Below, one piece after another: positions 1 to 8,259 of a DNA stretch of 52,745 nt. Numbering within the stretch: the stretch's first letter is position 1; the number at the start of each line of letters is the position of its first letter. Position numbers and translations under genes: made by a program. The notes beneath the pieces are model-generated. The model was not told the origin of the DNA, ran no database searches, and was given only the letters and a program-made list of their open reading frames with translations. This DNA is from a bacterium (GTDB lineage Bacteria; Actinomycetota; Acidimicrobiia; Spongiisociales; ZC4RG35), in assembly GCA_024638655.1 (NCBI GenBank), contig JAHEJW010000016.1, forward strand, positions 1-52,745. The letters run 5' to 3'.

Positions 1-614
1 AAAACGACCAGGTCGAGGTCCGAGCGATAGAGCGACGTCTGGTGGAGGCGCTCCTCGATCTGAGGTCGGCTCGGATTCGTCATGTGATGAGGGCGATCGG
101 TCGTGTCGCGACGACTACACAACCGATAGTCCGCGTCTAGCGGGCTGATTTCGGGTCGAGCCTCGACCGCGAGCCAACATTCGATCAGCCCGTCTTCCTT
201 GACCGCGAATCCATGGCCGAACAACAGGTCACGCAGAACGTCATCGACACGGTCGACCTCGAGCTCGACTGCTCCGATCCCGGAGTCGGCGGCGTGGGCA
301 ATCCCGCGTTCGACGACATGGGACACCCAATCGGGACTCGCCTCCGGCATCACGCTCAGGACGAGCGTCGTTTCCTCGTACACGGCGGACGACCCGTCGC
401 CCCAGTCGTTTGCGATCACCGCAGCCACCGGGCGGTCAGTCTCATCGAACCAGAAGAGCTGATCGAGAGCGTCGGTCGGACGCGGGATCGTCCACCACCA
501 TTGCAGCTCAGCGGCTTCGTACAGCCCCTTCGTGGGGTGGGCGCTGCGGGCTCGCTGCAATAGCGCAGTCACCGTTTCCAGATACTGAATCCCAACCCGA
601 TGCTCTTCGTGCAC
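1..614 (-). CDS. GNAT-family N-acetyltransferase, C-terminus cut by window edge
   Basis: An open frame of 204 codons runs from a GTG at 614 to the left edge with no stop. The translation contains a GNAT-like core: an aromatic stretch (QWWWTIP), a beta hairpin (LFWFDETDRPVAAVI), then a segment ending VERGIAHAADSGIGAVELEV and GHGFAVKEDGLIECWL. After this the chain continues into a linker (HQTSLYRSDLDLVV) that usually introduces a second GNAT fold, so the full protein is probably a tandem-GNAT enzyme transferring an acyl group from acyl-CoA. The substrate is unknown. The start is uncertain: the frame is open back to the stop of the upstream gene at 693-695, GTG 614 is the best-placed start I see, and its Shine-Dalgarno is weak (GCGAGG). 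It lies 78 bp behind the LPFTG protein on the same strand. Family call is fairly sure; function is not. Confidence 0.75.
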   Translation of the reverse strand, partial: MHEEHRVGIQYLETVTALLQRARSAHPTKGLYEAAELQWWWTIPRPTDALDQLFWFDETDRPVAAVIANDWGDGSSAVYEETTLVLSVMPEASPDWVSHVVERGIAHAADSGIGAVELEVDRVDDVLRDLLFGHGFAVKEDGLIECWLAVEARPEISPLDADYRLCSRRDTTDRPHHMTNPSRPQIEERLHQTSLYRSDLDLVV

Positions 615-692
615 CCTCGCACAGTAGGCAGCCCGAGCCGCTCTCAGCCCAGCATTGGGAAGCGGACGCCCGCGACCGAATTCGGGTGGGGC

Positions 693-1481
693 CTATTCCT
701 CGTCGCGACGTGATCTGTAGGTGCTGAAGACCGCGAGACCACCGGCCGCGATGAGCGACAGTCCGAGGAGCCACAGCATGTCATCCGACATGCCCGTGAA
801 GGGAAGCACTTCCGTGCCTTTCACTTCGGCCGGAATCGTCGTTGCAACCGCCCCTGCAGGCTTGGTCGTCGATGTTGTGGAAGAGCTCGTGGTAACGACG
901 GATGGCAACACTTCCGCAGGAATGGTGGTGGTTGCACGCTGGGCAATCGTCGTCGTAGTTGCCTTGAGGCCAATCGTGGTGGTGGTTGCCTCCGTAGTCG
1001 TAGTCTCGACAGTCGGCTTTGCCTGCGGTTTCAGATAGCAGAAGGAGATGTACGTCGACGGATACCAGAGGCTTCGCGTGTCATTGAACGGGGAGTGAAG
1101 ACCGCTGTCCGACGTGACCGGTGGTGCATAGCGATAGATGCTCGCCAGGGATCCGCCCTTGGCGACGATGACATCGACCTCGAGATTGGCACTCCAGTCG
1201 AACTCCTGTCCCGAAGAGGTCTGATAGAAGGTCACGTCGACTACCAGTGTTCCGTCGGTGAATTGCCCGCTGTCACTCTCTTGAAATCGCTCACTCGCGG
1301 AGATCGTGAACTCGATTCCGCTCGCTGAGTAGTCCGAGCAGACGGGACTTCCTCTGACCACCTCGGGATCGACTCGAGCTGCTGATGCCTGGCCGCCGAG
1401 CACGATCAGCAACAACATCGCCAAGAGCGCGATGCTGGCTATCGCCGGAACGATTCGGCTGTTGGCTTCGACTTGATTCAT
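693..1481 (-). CDS. Secreted, sortase-anchored surface protein (LPFTG)
   Basis: The 262-residue product has an N-terminal signal peptide (hydrophobic core about residues 10-31, likely cleavage after QASA near 35). An ectodomain of about 120 residues follows, with Cys48 and Cys148 that could pair. A Thr-rich low-complexity stalk (about 157-222) contains two copies of TIPAEV. The C-terminus is a canonical cell-wall sorting signal: LPFTG at 226-230, a hydrophobic segment about 233-253 and a positively charged tail (RSRR). This arrangement is known for sortase substrates of Gram-positive bacteria, so the protein is probably covalently attached to peptidoglycan. I do not recognise the ectodomain. 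ATG 1481 is preceded by a purine-rich GGAGGCAAGGGGGG tract. A candidate -10 (TAGAAT, 1523-1518 on this strand) and a small dyad CAGGAATCCTG (1527-1537) lie in the 137-bp gap upstream. No sortase gene is in the window. Confidence 0.85.
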   Translation of the reverse strand: MNQVEANSRIVPAIASIALLAMLLLIVLGGQASAARVDPEVVRGSPVCSDYSASGIEFTISASERFQESDSGQFTDGTLVVDVTFYQTSSGQEFDWSANLEVDVIVAKGGSLASIYRYAPPVTSDSGLHSPFNDTRSLWYPSTYISFCYLKPQAKPTVETTTTEATTTTIGLKATTTTIAQRATTTIPAEVLPSVVTTSSSTTSTTKPAGAVATTIPAEVKGTEVLPFTGMSDDMLWLLGLSLIAAGGLAVFSTYRSRRDEE

Positions 1482-1618
1482 GGTGCCCCCCTTGCCTCCA
1501 AAAGCTCTCTGTCGTGGATTCTATGACAGGATTCCTGCATTCATGGTATTGACGCTTCGATGTCCGGGACGGGGTGCTTTCTCGCAGGAAGGAACTCCGC
1601 GAATGGCTCCAGGGTTGA

Positions 1619-2170
1619 TCAGCGGGTGACCGCCCTCCAACAGGACTCGATGAGGAGATCCAGTTGGCGAGGGGGAAGAGTGGTTCCCGAGGCGACCAGC
1701 CTCACAACTGGAGCGATGCCGAGGTCGTAGAGGACGTCGGTTGGCAGATCGACCAGACGGGCAGACATCGCCTCAGCAGCCGCCCGTAGCAGGTCATTCT
1801 CGAGCGCAGCTGCATGGGCCCGCTCTCTCAGCGGGGAGCCCTCCAATTGGACGAGGAATCGGGCGACCGCCGGATCGTCGACCAGGTGACGGTGCACATT
1901 CCGCCACACGGCCTCGAAGAGCGCACGAGGCTCACCGGACGTGTCAACACCTTCGAGCCCGGCCGAGCCCAGATGCATCTTCACCTCGACGAAGGCCTCG
2001 ATGAGAAGCTGCTCCTTGGATTCGTAGTGAACGTAGGCCGTACCTGTGGCTACGCCCGCCCGCTCGGCGATTTGGCTCATGCTGGTGCCGTGGATGCCCC
2101 GTTCGGCGACGAGTTCGACCATTGCCCGCCGAACGAGCGCGGCGCGGTCGAGCGTTACGTCTGTCGCCAA
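1619..2170 (-). CDS. TetR/AcrR-family transcriptional regulator
   Basis: The 183-residue product has the typical TetR N-terminal DNA-binding domain: a first helix ([17 protein letters not shown]), then the helix-turn-helix around [20 protein letters not shown], ending in the conserved K-E-LL. The remaining residues form the variable ligand-binding domain. The start is a TTG at 2170 with GGAGGCGAGG just upstream. The gene overlaps the 3' end of the SDR gene by 16 bp on the same strand, so the two are co-transcribed. Two near-identical dyads (3136-3166) lie just upstream of the SDR gene. The likely picture is a repressor that controls its own operon and answers to a substrate or product of the neighbouring oxidoreductase (inference). 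Confidence 0.9.
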   Translation of the reverse strand: MATDVTLDRAALVRRAMVELVAERGIHGTSMSQIAERAGVATGTAYVHYESKEQLLIEAFVEVKMHLGSAGLEGVDTSGEPRALFEAVWRNVHRHLVDDPAVARFLVQLEGSPLRERAHAAALENDLLRAAAEAMSARLVDLPTDVLYDLGIAPVVRLVASGTTLPPRQLDLLIESCWRAVTR

Positions 2171-3114
2171 GACCTCGCCTCCTCCATCGCCGCAGCCACG
2201 TCGAGAGCAATTCCAGTCTCTTGAGCGGACACCTCGAACAACGTGTCGATCGCCTTGGTGTTGTGCGAGCGACCCATCAGCGGTCTCCGCACCGCCGCTC
2301 CGTTGTTCCCAAAACGAGGGGCGTAGAGCTCGCCGCCCGACGCGTCGGGGTCCGTGGCCGCCCTCAACTGGGGGAGTGCCCCCCTGGCCGCACTCATGCC
2401 CATGGTCCGGGCCAGGTTCTCGAAGAACCTCTGACTGGCGCCGCCACCGGTGGCTCTCACGCTGTGCGACTGCAGATCGGTGTTGGAGAGGCCCGGATGT
2501 GCCACGAGGCTCCCGGTGAGGGCGAAGTCGGACCGGAGGCGTCGCTCGAGTCCTACGGCGAAGTGGTGATTGGCCAGCTTCGACTGCCCGTAGGCCCGCC
2601 AGGGCTCATAATTCCCTTCGAGGTGTGGATCGGTCGGATCCACCGGCCGTCCGAAGTGACGAGCTGTGCTGGTGACGGTGACTATCCGCGATCCCGGTGT
2701 CAGCACCATCAGCGGCAAGAGCCACGCCGTCAGAGCGAAATGACCGAGATGGTTCACCCCGAATTGCATCTCGAAGCCATCTTCGGTTCGAGCCTCGGGG
2801 ATTCCCATGACTCCTGCGTTGTTGATCAGGATGTCGATCTGATCGAAGTCGTTGAGGGCCTCCTTAGCCAAACGATCCACCGAGTCGAGGGAAGCCAGGT
2901 CGAGTTCCCTCAACTCGACTGATGCATCGGGGACGGTTCCCAATATGTCCTCGACGGCCTGGGCCGCCTTCTCCTGGTTGCGAGCAGCCATGACCACGTG
3001 TGCACCGCGCTCCGCCAGGCCGCGCGCGGTCTCGAGACCGAGACCACCATTCGCCCCAGTCACGATGGCGGTGCGCCCTGTCTGATCGGGCATGTCCGAG
3101 ATGTTCCAGCTCAA
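2155..3114 (-). CDS. SDR-family oxidoreductase (retinol-dehydrogenase-like), TTG start
   Basis: This short-chain dehydrogenase/reductase has the nucleotide-binding motif TGANGGLG near the N-terminus, NNAG further on and the catalytic YxxxK in [10 protein letters not shown] place the start at the TTG at 3114, giving 319 residues. It has AGGGAG 6 bases upstream, and the following [14 protein letters not shown] fits the usual beginning of this subgroup. A longer reading from an ATG at 3177 would add 21 residues that translate the operator repeats and is unlikely. The gene is longer than the classical 250-residue SDR and resembles retinol dehydrogenase/WW-domain oxidoreductase-like members that reduce or oxidise lipophilic carbonyls. 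It heads an operon with the TetR gene, whose start lies inside its last codons. The substrate is unknown. Confidence 0.85.
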   Translation of the reverse strand: MSWNISDMPDQTGRTAIVTGANGGLGLETARGLAERGAHVVMAARNQEKAAQAVEDILGTVPDASVELRELDLASLDSVDRLAKEALNDFDQIDILINNAGVMGIPEARTEDGFEMQFGVNHLGHFALTAWLLPLMVLTPGSRIVTVTSTARHFGRPVDPTDPHLEGNYEPWRAYGQSKLANHHFAVGLERRLRSDFALTGSLVAHPGLSNTDLQSHSVRATGGGASQRFFENLARTMGMSAARGALPQLRAATDPDASGGELYAPRFGNNGAAVRRPLMGRSHNTKAIDTLFEVSAQETGIALDVAAAMEEARSWRQT

Positions 3115-3135
3115 CTTGGTCTCCCTGAAGGTGAA

Positions 3136-3166
3136 TGAATGTTCGTTCAGTATGAATGATCGTTCA
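3136..3166. promoter_or_regulatory. Twin TetR-type operators
   Basis: Two copies of TGAATGWTCGTTCA stand in direct orientation at 3136-3149 and 3153-3166, one repeat every 17 bp. Each is itself a dyad (TGAAyG..CrTTCA), and the second extends to ATGAATGATCGTTCAT. They lie 22-52 bases upstream of the TTG start of the SDR gene, where a promoter and leader should be. Dyads of this size in front of an operon that encodes a TetR protein are the usual autoregulatory site. Confidence 0.75.
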
Positions 3167-3196
3167 TTATCCGTCAATTGTGAGCGTCGTAGCCGA

Positions 3197-3721
3197 TCAG
3201 CTACGGCTTCGTGCGAGGATCCGGAAGACGATCCCCGTTGTCAGGCCAAATGCGAGGTGGGCCGATAGGTCCTTCCAGAGCGTGACGGCGTCGTACTCCC
3301 ACATCGGCTTGTATATGCCGGTCGGTGCGAGGGTCGCATAAGACGTGAGCCATGCCGTCGCGCCTGTCACGAGCCCACCCGGAACCGAAGGTGCCTTGAT
3401 CGACCCATGCACGATGCCGTGAGCTGCGCCCCAGCCGGCACCTGTGGCCCAGTGGACGACGTTGGTCATCGATCGGGCTGTCTTCGGGTCGAGCTCGGTG
3501 TCGAACAGGCCCTCCACTACCCGCTTCCCCACCTGTGCCGGGGCAGGGGCGTTCTCATAATCCTCTACTCCAGCCGCAAGATCCCACTCGGCGAAGCTCT
3601 GCTCTCCGCCTGATCTTCGGTACCGGGCATACCAGACCAGATCCATCGCGAGAGTTCCCATGACGCCCGCGGTCACTCCCTTGAGGATGACTCCGAAGGG
3701 TGTTTCGTTTGATGCGCTCAT
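3197..3721 (-). CDS. Membrane protein of unknown function
   Basis: The 174-residue product has about four hydrophobic segments: an early one ([20 protein letters not shown]), two in the middle ([36 protein letters not shown]) and one at the end ([18 protein letters not shown]). Glycine and histidine recur at helix positions. An ATG at 3721 follows GAGGTAGG, a clear ribosome binding site. I do not recognise the family. It sits 69 bp downstream of pntB on the same strand. That gap contains a 6-bp stem (ACGGGT/ACCCGT) which may separate the two transcripts. Confidence 0.7.
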   Translation of the reverse strand: MSASNETPFGVILKGVTAGVMGTLAMDLVWYARYRRSGGEQSFAEWDLAAGVEDYENAPAPAQVGKRVVEGLFDTELDPKTARSMTNVVHWATGAGWGAAHGIVHGSIKAPSVPGGLVTGATAWLTSYATLAPTGIYKPMWEYDAVTLWKDLSAHLAFGLTTGIVFRILARSRS

Positions 3722-3790
3722 GACCTACCTCGTTACGGGTTTGAACACAGTTCTACCCGTCCCGCAGGACCCGCGGTCATTTGAACGGGT

Positions 3791-5155
3791 CTAGAGCGAG
3801 CGCAGCGCCGACGTCGAAGACTCCAAGGCCTCCTTGGCGTCGGCGAAGAACATCATGGTGTTCTCCATGTAGAAGAGGGGGTTGTCGATCCCGGCGAAGC
3901 CCGGAGAAAGACTCCGCTTGACCACGATCACGCTCCCGGCGCGGTCGACATTCAGGATCGGCATTCCGTAGATCGGCGAGCTGGGATCGTCCCTCGCCGA
4001 TGGGTTGACCACGTCGTTCGCCCCAACGATCACAACAACGTCCGTGGTGGGGAACAGCGGATCGGCCTGCTCCAGGTCCAAGAGTTGCTCATAAGGGACA
4101 TCCGCCTCGGCGAGGAGGACATTCATATGCCCGGGCATGCGCCCGGCCACGGGATGAATCGCATAGTGGACCGTGATGCCCGCCTGCTCCAACTGGTCGG
4201 CGAGCTCTCTCACCGCATGCTGCGCCTGGGCTACGGCCAGACCGTACCCAGGGACGATCATCACCGACTCGGCGTATCCGAGCGCAATTGCGACGTCCTC
4301 GGGCGTCGCCCGCTTCACGGGTTTGTCGGAGAATTCCCCACCCCCGGTGGAGTCGTCCGAGCCGAATCCTGCGAACAGCACGTTTCCGAGCGAGCGGTTC
4401 ATCGCTTCGGTCATCTGGAATGTCAGAATCAAACCTGCCGCACCGACCAGCGCACCACCGATGATCAACGGGTTCGACTCGATGACGAAGCCGGCAGCCG
4501 AAGCCGCCAGCCCGGAAAACGAGTTGAGGAGCGAGATGACTACCGGCATGTCGGCCCCCCCGATTGGAACTACGGAGATGATCCCAATGACCAGGGCAAC
4601 GGCTCCCACAATCCAGTAGCCGGCCTCGGTCCCCGTCACCCCCGACCAGATGGCCAGCACTATCAAACCGACTCCGATGATCCCGTTGACCCACTGCTGT
4701 CCGGGGTAGACGATCGGTCTGCCGGGAAGGATGCCCTGGAGCTTGCCGAATGCGATGAAGCTCCCGGTAAAGGTGACCGAGCCGATGACGATCGAAACGA
4801 GAATCGACACGACGGTCGCCGCGGCCAGGCCGGTGAGCTCGCCATCGATGATTTCGGTCGAGGCCACCAGAGCCGATGCGATGCCGCCAAAGCCGTTGAA
4901 GGCGGCGACCATCTGTGGCATCGCGGTCATCTTGACTCTGATCGCAGCCCAAGCTCCGAGCACGGCGCCGACAATGAGGCCGGCAGCTACCGTCGCCCAA
5001 TTGAGGATCCCCTGGGTCGCCAGGGTGATGATGATCGCAGCGAGCATTCCGAGAGCAGCGATGCGGTTGCCCGACCTTGCGGTGCGAGGACCGCCGAGCC
5101 TCTTCAAACCGACGATGAACGCCACTGCCGAGGCCAGGTAGAGGATCGCGGTCAC
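3791..5155 (-). CDS. pntB: NAD(P) transhydrogenase, beta subunit
   Basis: The 454-residue protein fits the beta subunit of the proton-translocating transhydrogenase, which couples hydride transfer between NAD(H) and NADP(H) to proton movement. Roughly the first 260 residues are membrane spanning (eight or more helices, many Gly/Ala-rich). The C-terminal third is the soluble NADP(H)-binding domain, with VMIVPGYGLAVAQAQ, HPVAGRMPGHMNVLLAEA, VVVIVGANDVVNP and a closing MFFADAKE motif. Length is normal for the family. The GTG start at 5155 overlaps the pntAB stop (GTGA), so translation is probably coupled. It is the last gene of pntAA-pntAB-pntB. Confidence 0.96.
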   Translation of the reverse strand: MTAILYLASAVAFIVGLKRLGGPRTARSGNRIAALGMLAAIIITLATQGILNWATVAAGLIVGAVLGAWAAIRVKMTAMPQMVAAFNGFGGIASALVASTEIIDGELTGLAAATVVSILVSIVIGSVTFTGSFIAFGKLQGILPGRPIVYPGQQWVNGIIGVGLIVLAIWSGVTGTEAGYWIVGAVALVIGIISVVPIGGADMPVVISLLNSFSGLAASAAGFVIESNPLIIGGALVGAAGLILTFQMTEAMNRSLGNVLFAGFGSDDSTGGGEFSDKPVKRATPEDVAIALGYAESVMIVPGYGLAVAQAQHAVRELADQLEQAGITVHYAIHPVAGRMPGHMNVLLAEADVPYEQLLDLEQADPLFPTTDVVVIVGANDVVNPSARDDPSSPIYGMPILNVDRAGSVIVVKRSLSPGFAGIDNPLFYMENTMMFFADAKEALESSTSALRSL

Positions 5156-5454
5156 TTCGACCGACCTCCGCGATCGCCTCTGCTTTTGAACATCTCCAGC
5201 ATCCGATCGGTGACCATGAACCCGCCGACGACGTTGATCGTTGCGGTGACGACGGCCAGAAATCCGAGTATTCGGGCGAGAGGGGTGGCCCCGAGGCCTG
5301 CTGCAGCCAGGGCTCCGATGATCGTGATTCCCGAAATCGCGTTGGCCCCCGACATGAGTGGGGTGTGAAGCGTCGGTGGGACCTTGGAGATGACCTCGAA
5401 CCCGACGAAGGCGGCCAGCACGAAGACGGTGATCCCAACAACCAGAGGCGTCAT
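5152..5454 (-). CDS. pntAB: NAD(P) transhydrogenase, alpha subunit membrane part
   Basis: This is a 100-residue membrane protein with three or four hydrophobic helices (VVGITVFVLAAFVGFEVI; ISGITIIGALAAAG; ILGFLAVVTATINVVGGF). It matches the C-terminal membrane domain of the alpha subunit, which in many actinobacteria and alphaproteobacteria is a separate polypeptide. It ends in a short basic/acidic tail containing MVTDRMLEMFK. Start ATG 5454 overlaps the stop of pntAA in an ATGA junction, and its own stop overlaps the GTG of pntB. Confidence 0.95.
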   Translation of the reverse strand: MTPLVVGITVFVLAAFVGFEVISKVPPTLHTPLMSGANAISGITIIGALAAAGLGATPLARILGFLAVVTATINVVGGFMVTDRMLEMFKSRGDRGGRSK

Positions 5455-6584
5455 TCGGTCACCTCCAACCCGAAGGAGCGGCGAACCACGGGGTGAGTGA
5501 TCCGGCCGGCATGTGTGATGCAGGCCTCCGAGACGATCTGGTCCTCCCAGTCGAAGTGGATGTGGCGGTCGTCGTCAACCAGGCGGTCGAGGAAGGCGGC
5601 CAGGTTTCTGGAGTACATCTGGCTGGCATCCAGGGCGACCCTGCTGGGCAGGTCGGTCGGCCCGATGATCCTCACGCCGCGATGAATCACAGTGTCTCCT
5701 GGCCGCGTCATTTCGCAGTTCCCTCCCGTCGGAGCCGCGACGTCGACCAAGACCGAGCCAGGTCGCATGCTCTCGATCATCTCCCGGGAGACGAGAAGCG
5801 GCGCCGGAGATCCAGGGATCTGAGCGGTAGTTATGACAACGTCCGAGTCGGCGACCACTTCGGCCAGGGCATCCTGCTGGCGTCTTTGCGTCTCGTCGGA
5901 TACTTCCCTCGCATAGCCGGTGGCAGCCGCCGCCGATTCATCGACCGGGGCCGCCACGAACTTGGCGCCGAGGCTCTCGATCTGCTCTCTCACCTCGGGT
6001 CGGATGTCGTATGCGGACACCGCCGCGCCTAGCCGGCGAGCGGTGGCGATCGCCTGGAGACCCGCCACGCCGGCCCCGAGAACGAGCAGCTTTACGGGCG
6101 CGATCGTCCCGGCAGCCGTGGTCAGCATCGGAAAGAACCTGGGTGTCGCCGCAGCCGCCAGTAGCACCGCGTGATAGCCGGCAGCCGTGGCCTGCGAGGA
6201 GAGAGCGTCCATGCTCTGTGCCAGGGTCGTCCGGGGAATGGCCTCCATTGCGAAGGAGGTGATCCGACGATCGGTCAGGACCTTGACGAGGTCGGCCGCG
6301 TCAAACGGATCGAGAAACCCGACGAGAGTGCCACCCTCGGGAACCCGAGCGGCCTGCTCCGGAGTTGGTGGGCCCACTACTGCAACGAGGTCGGCCCCCA
6401 TGTGAGGATCGTCCGTTACCTCCGCACCAGCCTGTCTGTATTGCTCGTCGACGAATCCGGCGGCGTCTCCCGCCCCTGTCTGGATTGCGACGGAGTGGCG
6501 ATCCTCGATGAGGCGGATGACCACCGCTGGAGTCATGGCCACCCGTCGCTCTCCTGGGTTCTCGGCGGGCACGGCAATGCGCAT
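5451..6584 (-). CDS. pntAA: NAD(P) transhydrogenase, alpha subunit NAD-binding part
   Basis: The 377-residue soluble subunit begins MRIAVPAENPGERRVAMTP, the hallmark of the AlaDH/PntA family. It carries the Rossmann motif VLGAGVAGLQAIATARRLGA and the stretch SYDxxTTAQIPG seen here as VVITTAQIPGSPAPLL. It binds NAD(H) and donates hydride to the PntB domain. The ATG at 6584 has no obvious Shine-Dalgarno. The gene starts 45 bp after an alcohol dehydrogenase on the same strand, so either a short promoter lies in that gap or the four genes are co-transcribed. Confidence 0.96.
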   Translation of the reverse strand: MRIAVPAENPGERRVAMTPAVVIRLIEDRHSVAIQTGAGDAAGFVDEQYRQAGAEVTDDPHMGADLVAVVGPPTPEQAARVPEGGTLVGFLDPFDAADLVKVLTDRRITSFAMEAIPRTTLAQSMDALSSQATAAGYHAVLLAAAATPRFFPMLTTAAGTIAPVKLLVLGAGVAGLQAIATARRLGAAVSAYDIRPEVREQIESLGAKFVAAPVDESAAAATGYAREVSDETQRRQQDALAEVVADSDVVITTAQIPGSPAPLLVSREMIESMRPGSVLVDVAAPTGGNCEMTRPGDTVIHRGVRIIGPTDLPSRVALDASQMYSRNLAAFLDRLVDDDRHIHFDWEDQIVSEACITHAGRITHPVVRRSFGLEVTE

Positions 6585-6629
6585 CGAGGTAGACGGTAAC
6601 CCGAGAGGGAACAGCAGTCCTAGTCGGGA

Positions 6630-7646
6630 TCAGCCGGTCTGGGTTAGGGCCACATTCCCGGTCTGCTCTCCTGATTCGAGGACCCTGAGAGCGTCAGGTA
6701 ACTCGGCGAAGTCGAAGACGTGACTCACGGGCGCTTTGGCCTTGCCCAGCCTGATCAGATTCAGCGCCCTGGCGAACTGGGCGTGGTTCCCCATGGACGA
6801 TCCGATCAGCTCGAGCTGGCGGAAGAACAGAGCTGGGACCGTCATCTCCCATTTCGGACCGCTGGTAGAACCGCAGATGGCTATGCGGCCACCGCGCTTG
6901 GCCGCCCTCATCGATTGCCCGAGGGTGGCCGGCCCGACGTTGTCGATCACGATGTCCGCTCCGCCCAAAGCCGTCATTTCTTTGCCGAATTGATCCGCAG
7001 AGTCGAAGCCGCCCCTGGCGCCCTGTTCCATTGCCCATTCGATCTTCACGGGAGATCGCGACGTCACGTAGACTTGGGCGCCGAGAGCCATCGTCAACGA
7101 CATAGCCGATGCAGAGACCCCGCCTCCCACGCCGACGACGAGGACCGTCTCACCTTCTTCGAGTCTTGCCCGCTCCAGCATTCGCAGAGCAGTCACGGCA
7201 GCCAGCCCGAATGAGCCCGCCACCTCCCAACTCATGCCGCGCGGCTTGGGTATGGCGTTGATTGTCGGGACGACGATCTTCTCCGAAAAAGTGCCCGAAT
7301 GATGCTCGCCGAGGATCCCGAATTCGGAGCAGTAGACAATCTCGTCCCGGAGGCAGTGCTCGCAGTGCCCGCAGGACATGGAGGGATCGATGATCACTTC
7401 ATCACCGATGGCGAAGCCGGATACCCCCTCCCCGATAGCGTCGACCACTCCGGCGGCATCGGCACCGGTTGTGTGGGGGAGGCTCTTGGGAGCGGGAAGA
7501 CCCAGGGCCACCCAAAGATCCAGGTGATTGAGCCCGGACGCCCTGATGTCGACTCTCACCTGGCCGGGTCCAGGATCGGGCTCTGGCACGTCGGCTAGTT
7601 GATAGGAATCGATGCCGTCCGTAGCCGTGAGCTGCCAGGCCCTCAT
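6630..7646 (-). CDS. Zinc-type alcohol dehydrogenase / quinone-oxidoreductase-like (MDR)
   Basis: This 338-residue medium-chain dehydrogenase/reductase keeps the GroES-like N-terminus (SGLNHLDLWVALG) and a structural-zinc Cys cluster (CGHCEHC followed by C in VYCSEFG). It also has a Rossmann fold with VLVVGVGGGVSASAMSL. The start is placed at ATG 7646 (MRAWQLTATDG), the usual beginning for the family; 28 further codons upstream are open but unlikely. Likely reaction: NAD(P)-dependent oxidation of an alcohol or reduction of an enone; substrate not predictable. It is divergent from the thioesterase gene with 47 bp between starts and lies directly upstream of the pnt operon, which could recycle its cofactor (inference). 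Confidence 0.88.
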   Translation of the reverse strand: MRAWQLTATDGIDSYQLADVPEPDPGPGQVRVDIRASGLNHLDLWVALGLPAPKSLPHTTGADAAGVVDAIGEGVSGFAIGDEVIIDPSMSCGHCEHCLRDEIVYCSEFGILGEHHSGTFSEKIVVPTINAIPKPRGMSWEVAGSFGLAAVTALRMLERARLEEGETVLVVGVGGGVSASAMSLTMALGAQVYVTSRSPVKIEWAMEQGARGGFDSADQFGKEMTALGGADIVIDNVGPATLGQSMRAAKRGGRIAICGSTSGPKWEMTVPALFFRQLELIGSSMGNHAQFARALNLIRLGKAKAPVSHVFDFAELPDALRVLESGEQTGNVALTQTG

Positions 7647-7693
7647 CTGGGCGAGGGTAGCGTTGGCCCAGTCAACGAATCGAGGAGTGATTG

Positions 7694-8110
7694 GTGGAGA
7701 TTCCCGACGATCGCCCGGTCCACGAGACATCGGTGAAAGTCAGGTTCTACGAGCTCGATCCCTACGACCACGTCAACCACACCAACTACTTCTCCTACTT
7801 CGAGACAGCGAGAATCGAGCTTCTCACCCAGCGCGGCTGGGGTCTCGACTTGATGAAGGAACAAGGGTGGCAGCTGGTGGTTGTGGAGGCGCATGCCCGA
7901 TTCCTCGCAGCGGCCAGATACGGAGAAGAGCTCGTCATCCACACCTGGGTCGAGAGTGTGGGTCGGGTCAGGTCGACCTGGCAGCAGACCATGGCGCGGC
8001 GTGGTGAGGAAGTCGCCTGGCTCACCGTCGCCGCTGCCTTCACAGACCTGGCCGGCAAGCCACGCCGCATCCCCAGAGAGTTCGCCGAGTCGATGGGTGA
8101 GCTTCAGTAG
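7694..8110 (+). CDS. Acyl-CoA thioesterase, 4HBT/YbgC-FadM type
   Basis: The product is a hot-dog-fold protein of about 138 residues. The characteristic YbgC/FadM catalytic stretch is visible: VRFYELDPYDHVNHTNYFSY with the active-site Asp, then ARIELL. The second strand pattern is LVVVEAHARFLAAARYGEEL, and the family usually hydrolyses acyl-CoA or acyl-ACP. I prefer the GTG at 7694 because GAGGAG lies 6 bases upstream; a TTG one codon earlier is the alternative. It is transcribed divergently from the alcohol dehydrogenase. Confidence 0.88.
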   Translation: MEIPDDRPVHETSVKVRFYELDPYDHVNHTNYFSYFETARIELLTQRGWGLDLMKEQGWQLVVVEAHARFLAAARYGEELVIHTWVESVGRVRSTWQQTMARRGEEVAWLTVAAAFTDLAGKPRRIPREFAESMGELQ

Positions 8111-8259
8111 GAGCGCAGACCTTTTCTGGGCAGATCTGTGGCGCTTGTGCCGCTGTGGATCTTCACAGAACGATTGAGTCGAAGCCTCACCCCGGCTTCA
8201 CAGCTCCCTAACAAATGTCTCCGATGCTTGTGTCGTAACTGCCAGGAAAGGAGATGCAG

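Noticed and set aside
3750-3764. TTGAACACAGTTCTA as a LexA-type SOS box
   Set aside because: The GAAC and GTTC halves are separated by 3, not 4, bases, and the neighbouring genes are not SOS genes.
4085-5368. 427-codon plus-strand ORF opposite pntB/pntAB
   Set aside because: Shadow frame of the transhydrogenase genes; the product is low-complexity His/Arg/Asp-rich with no domain.
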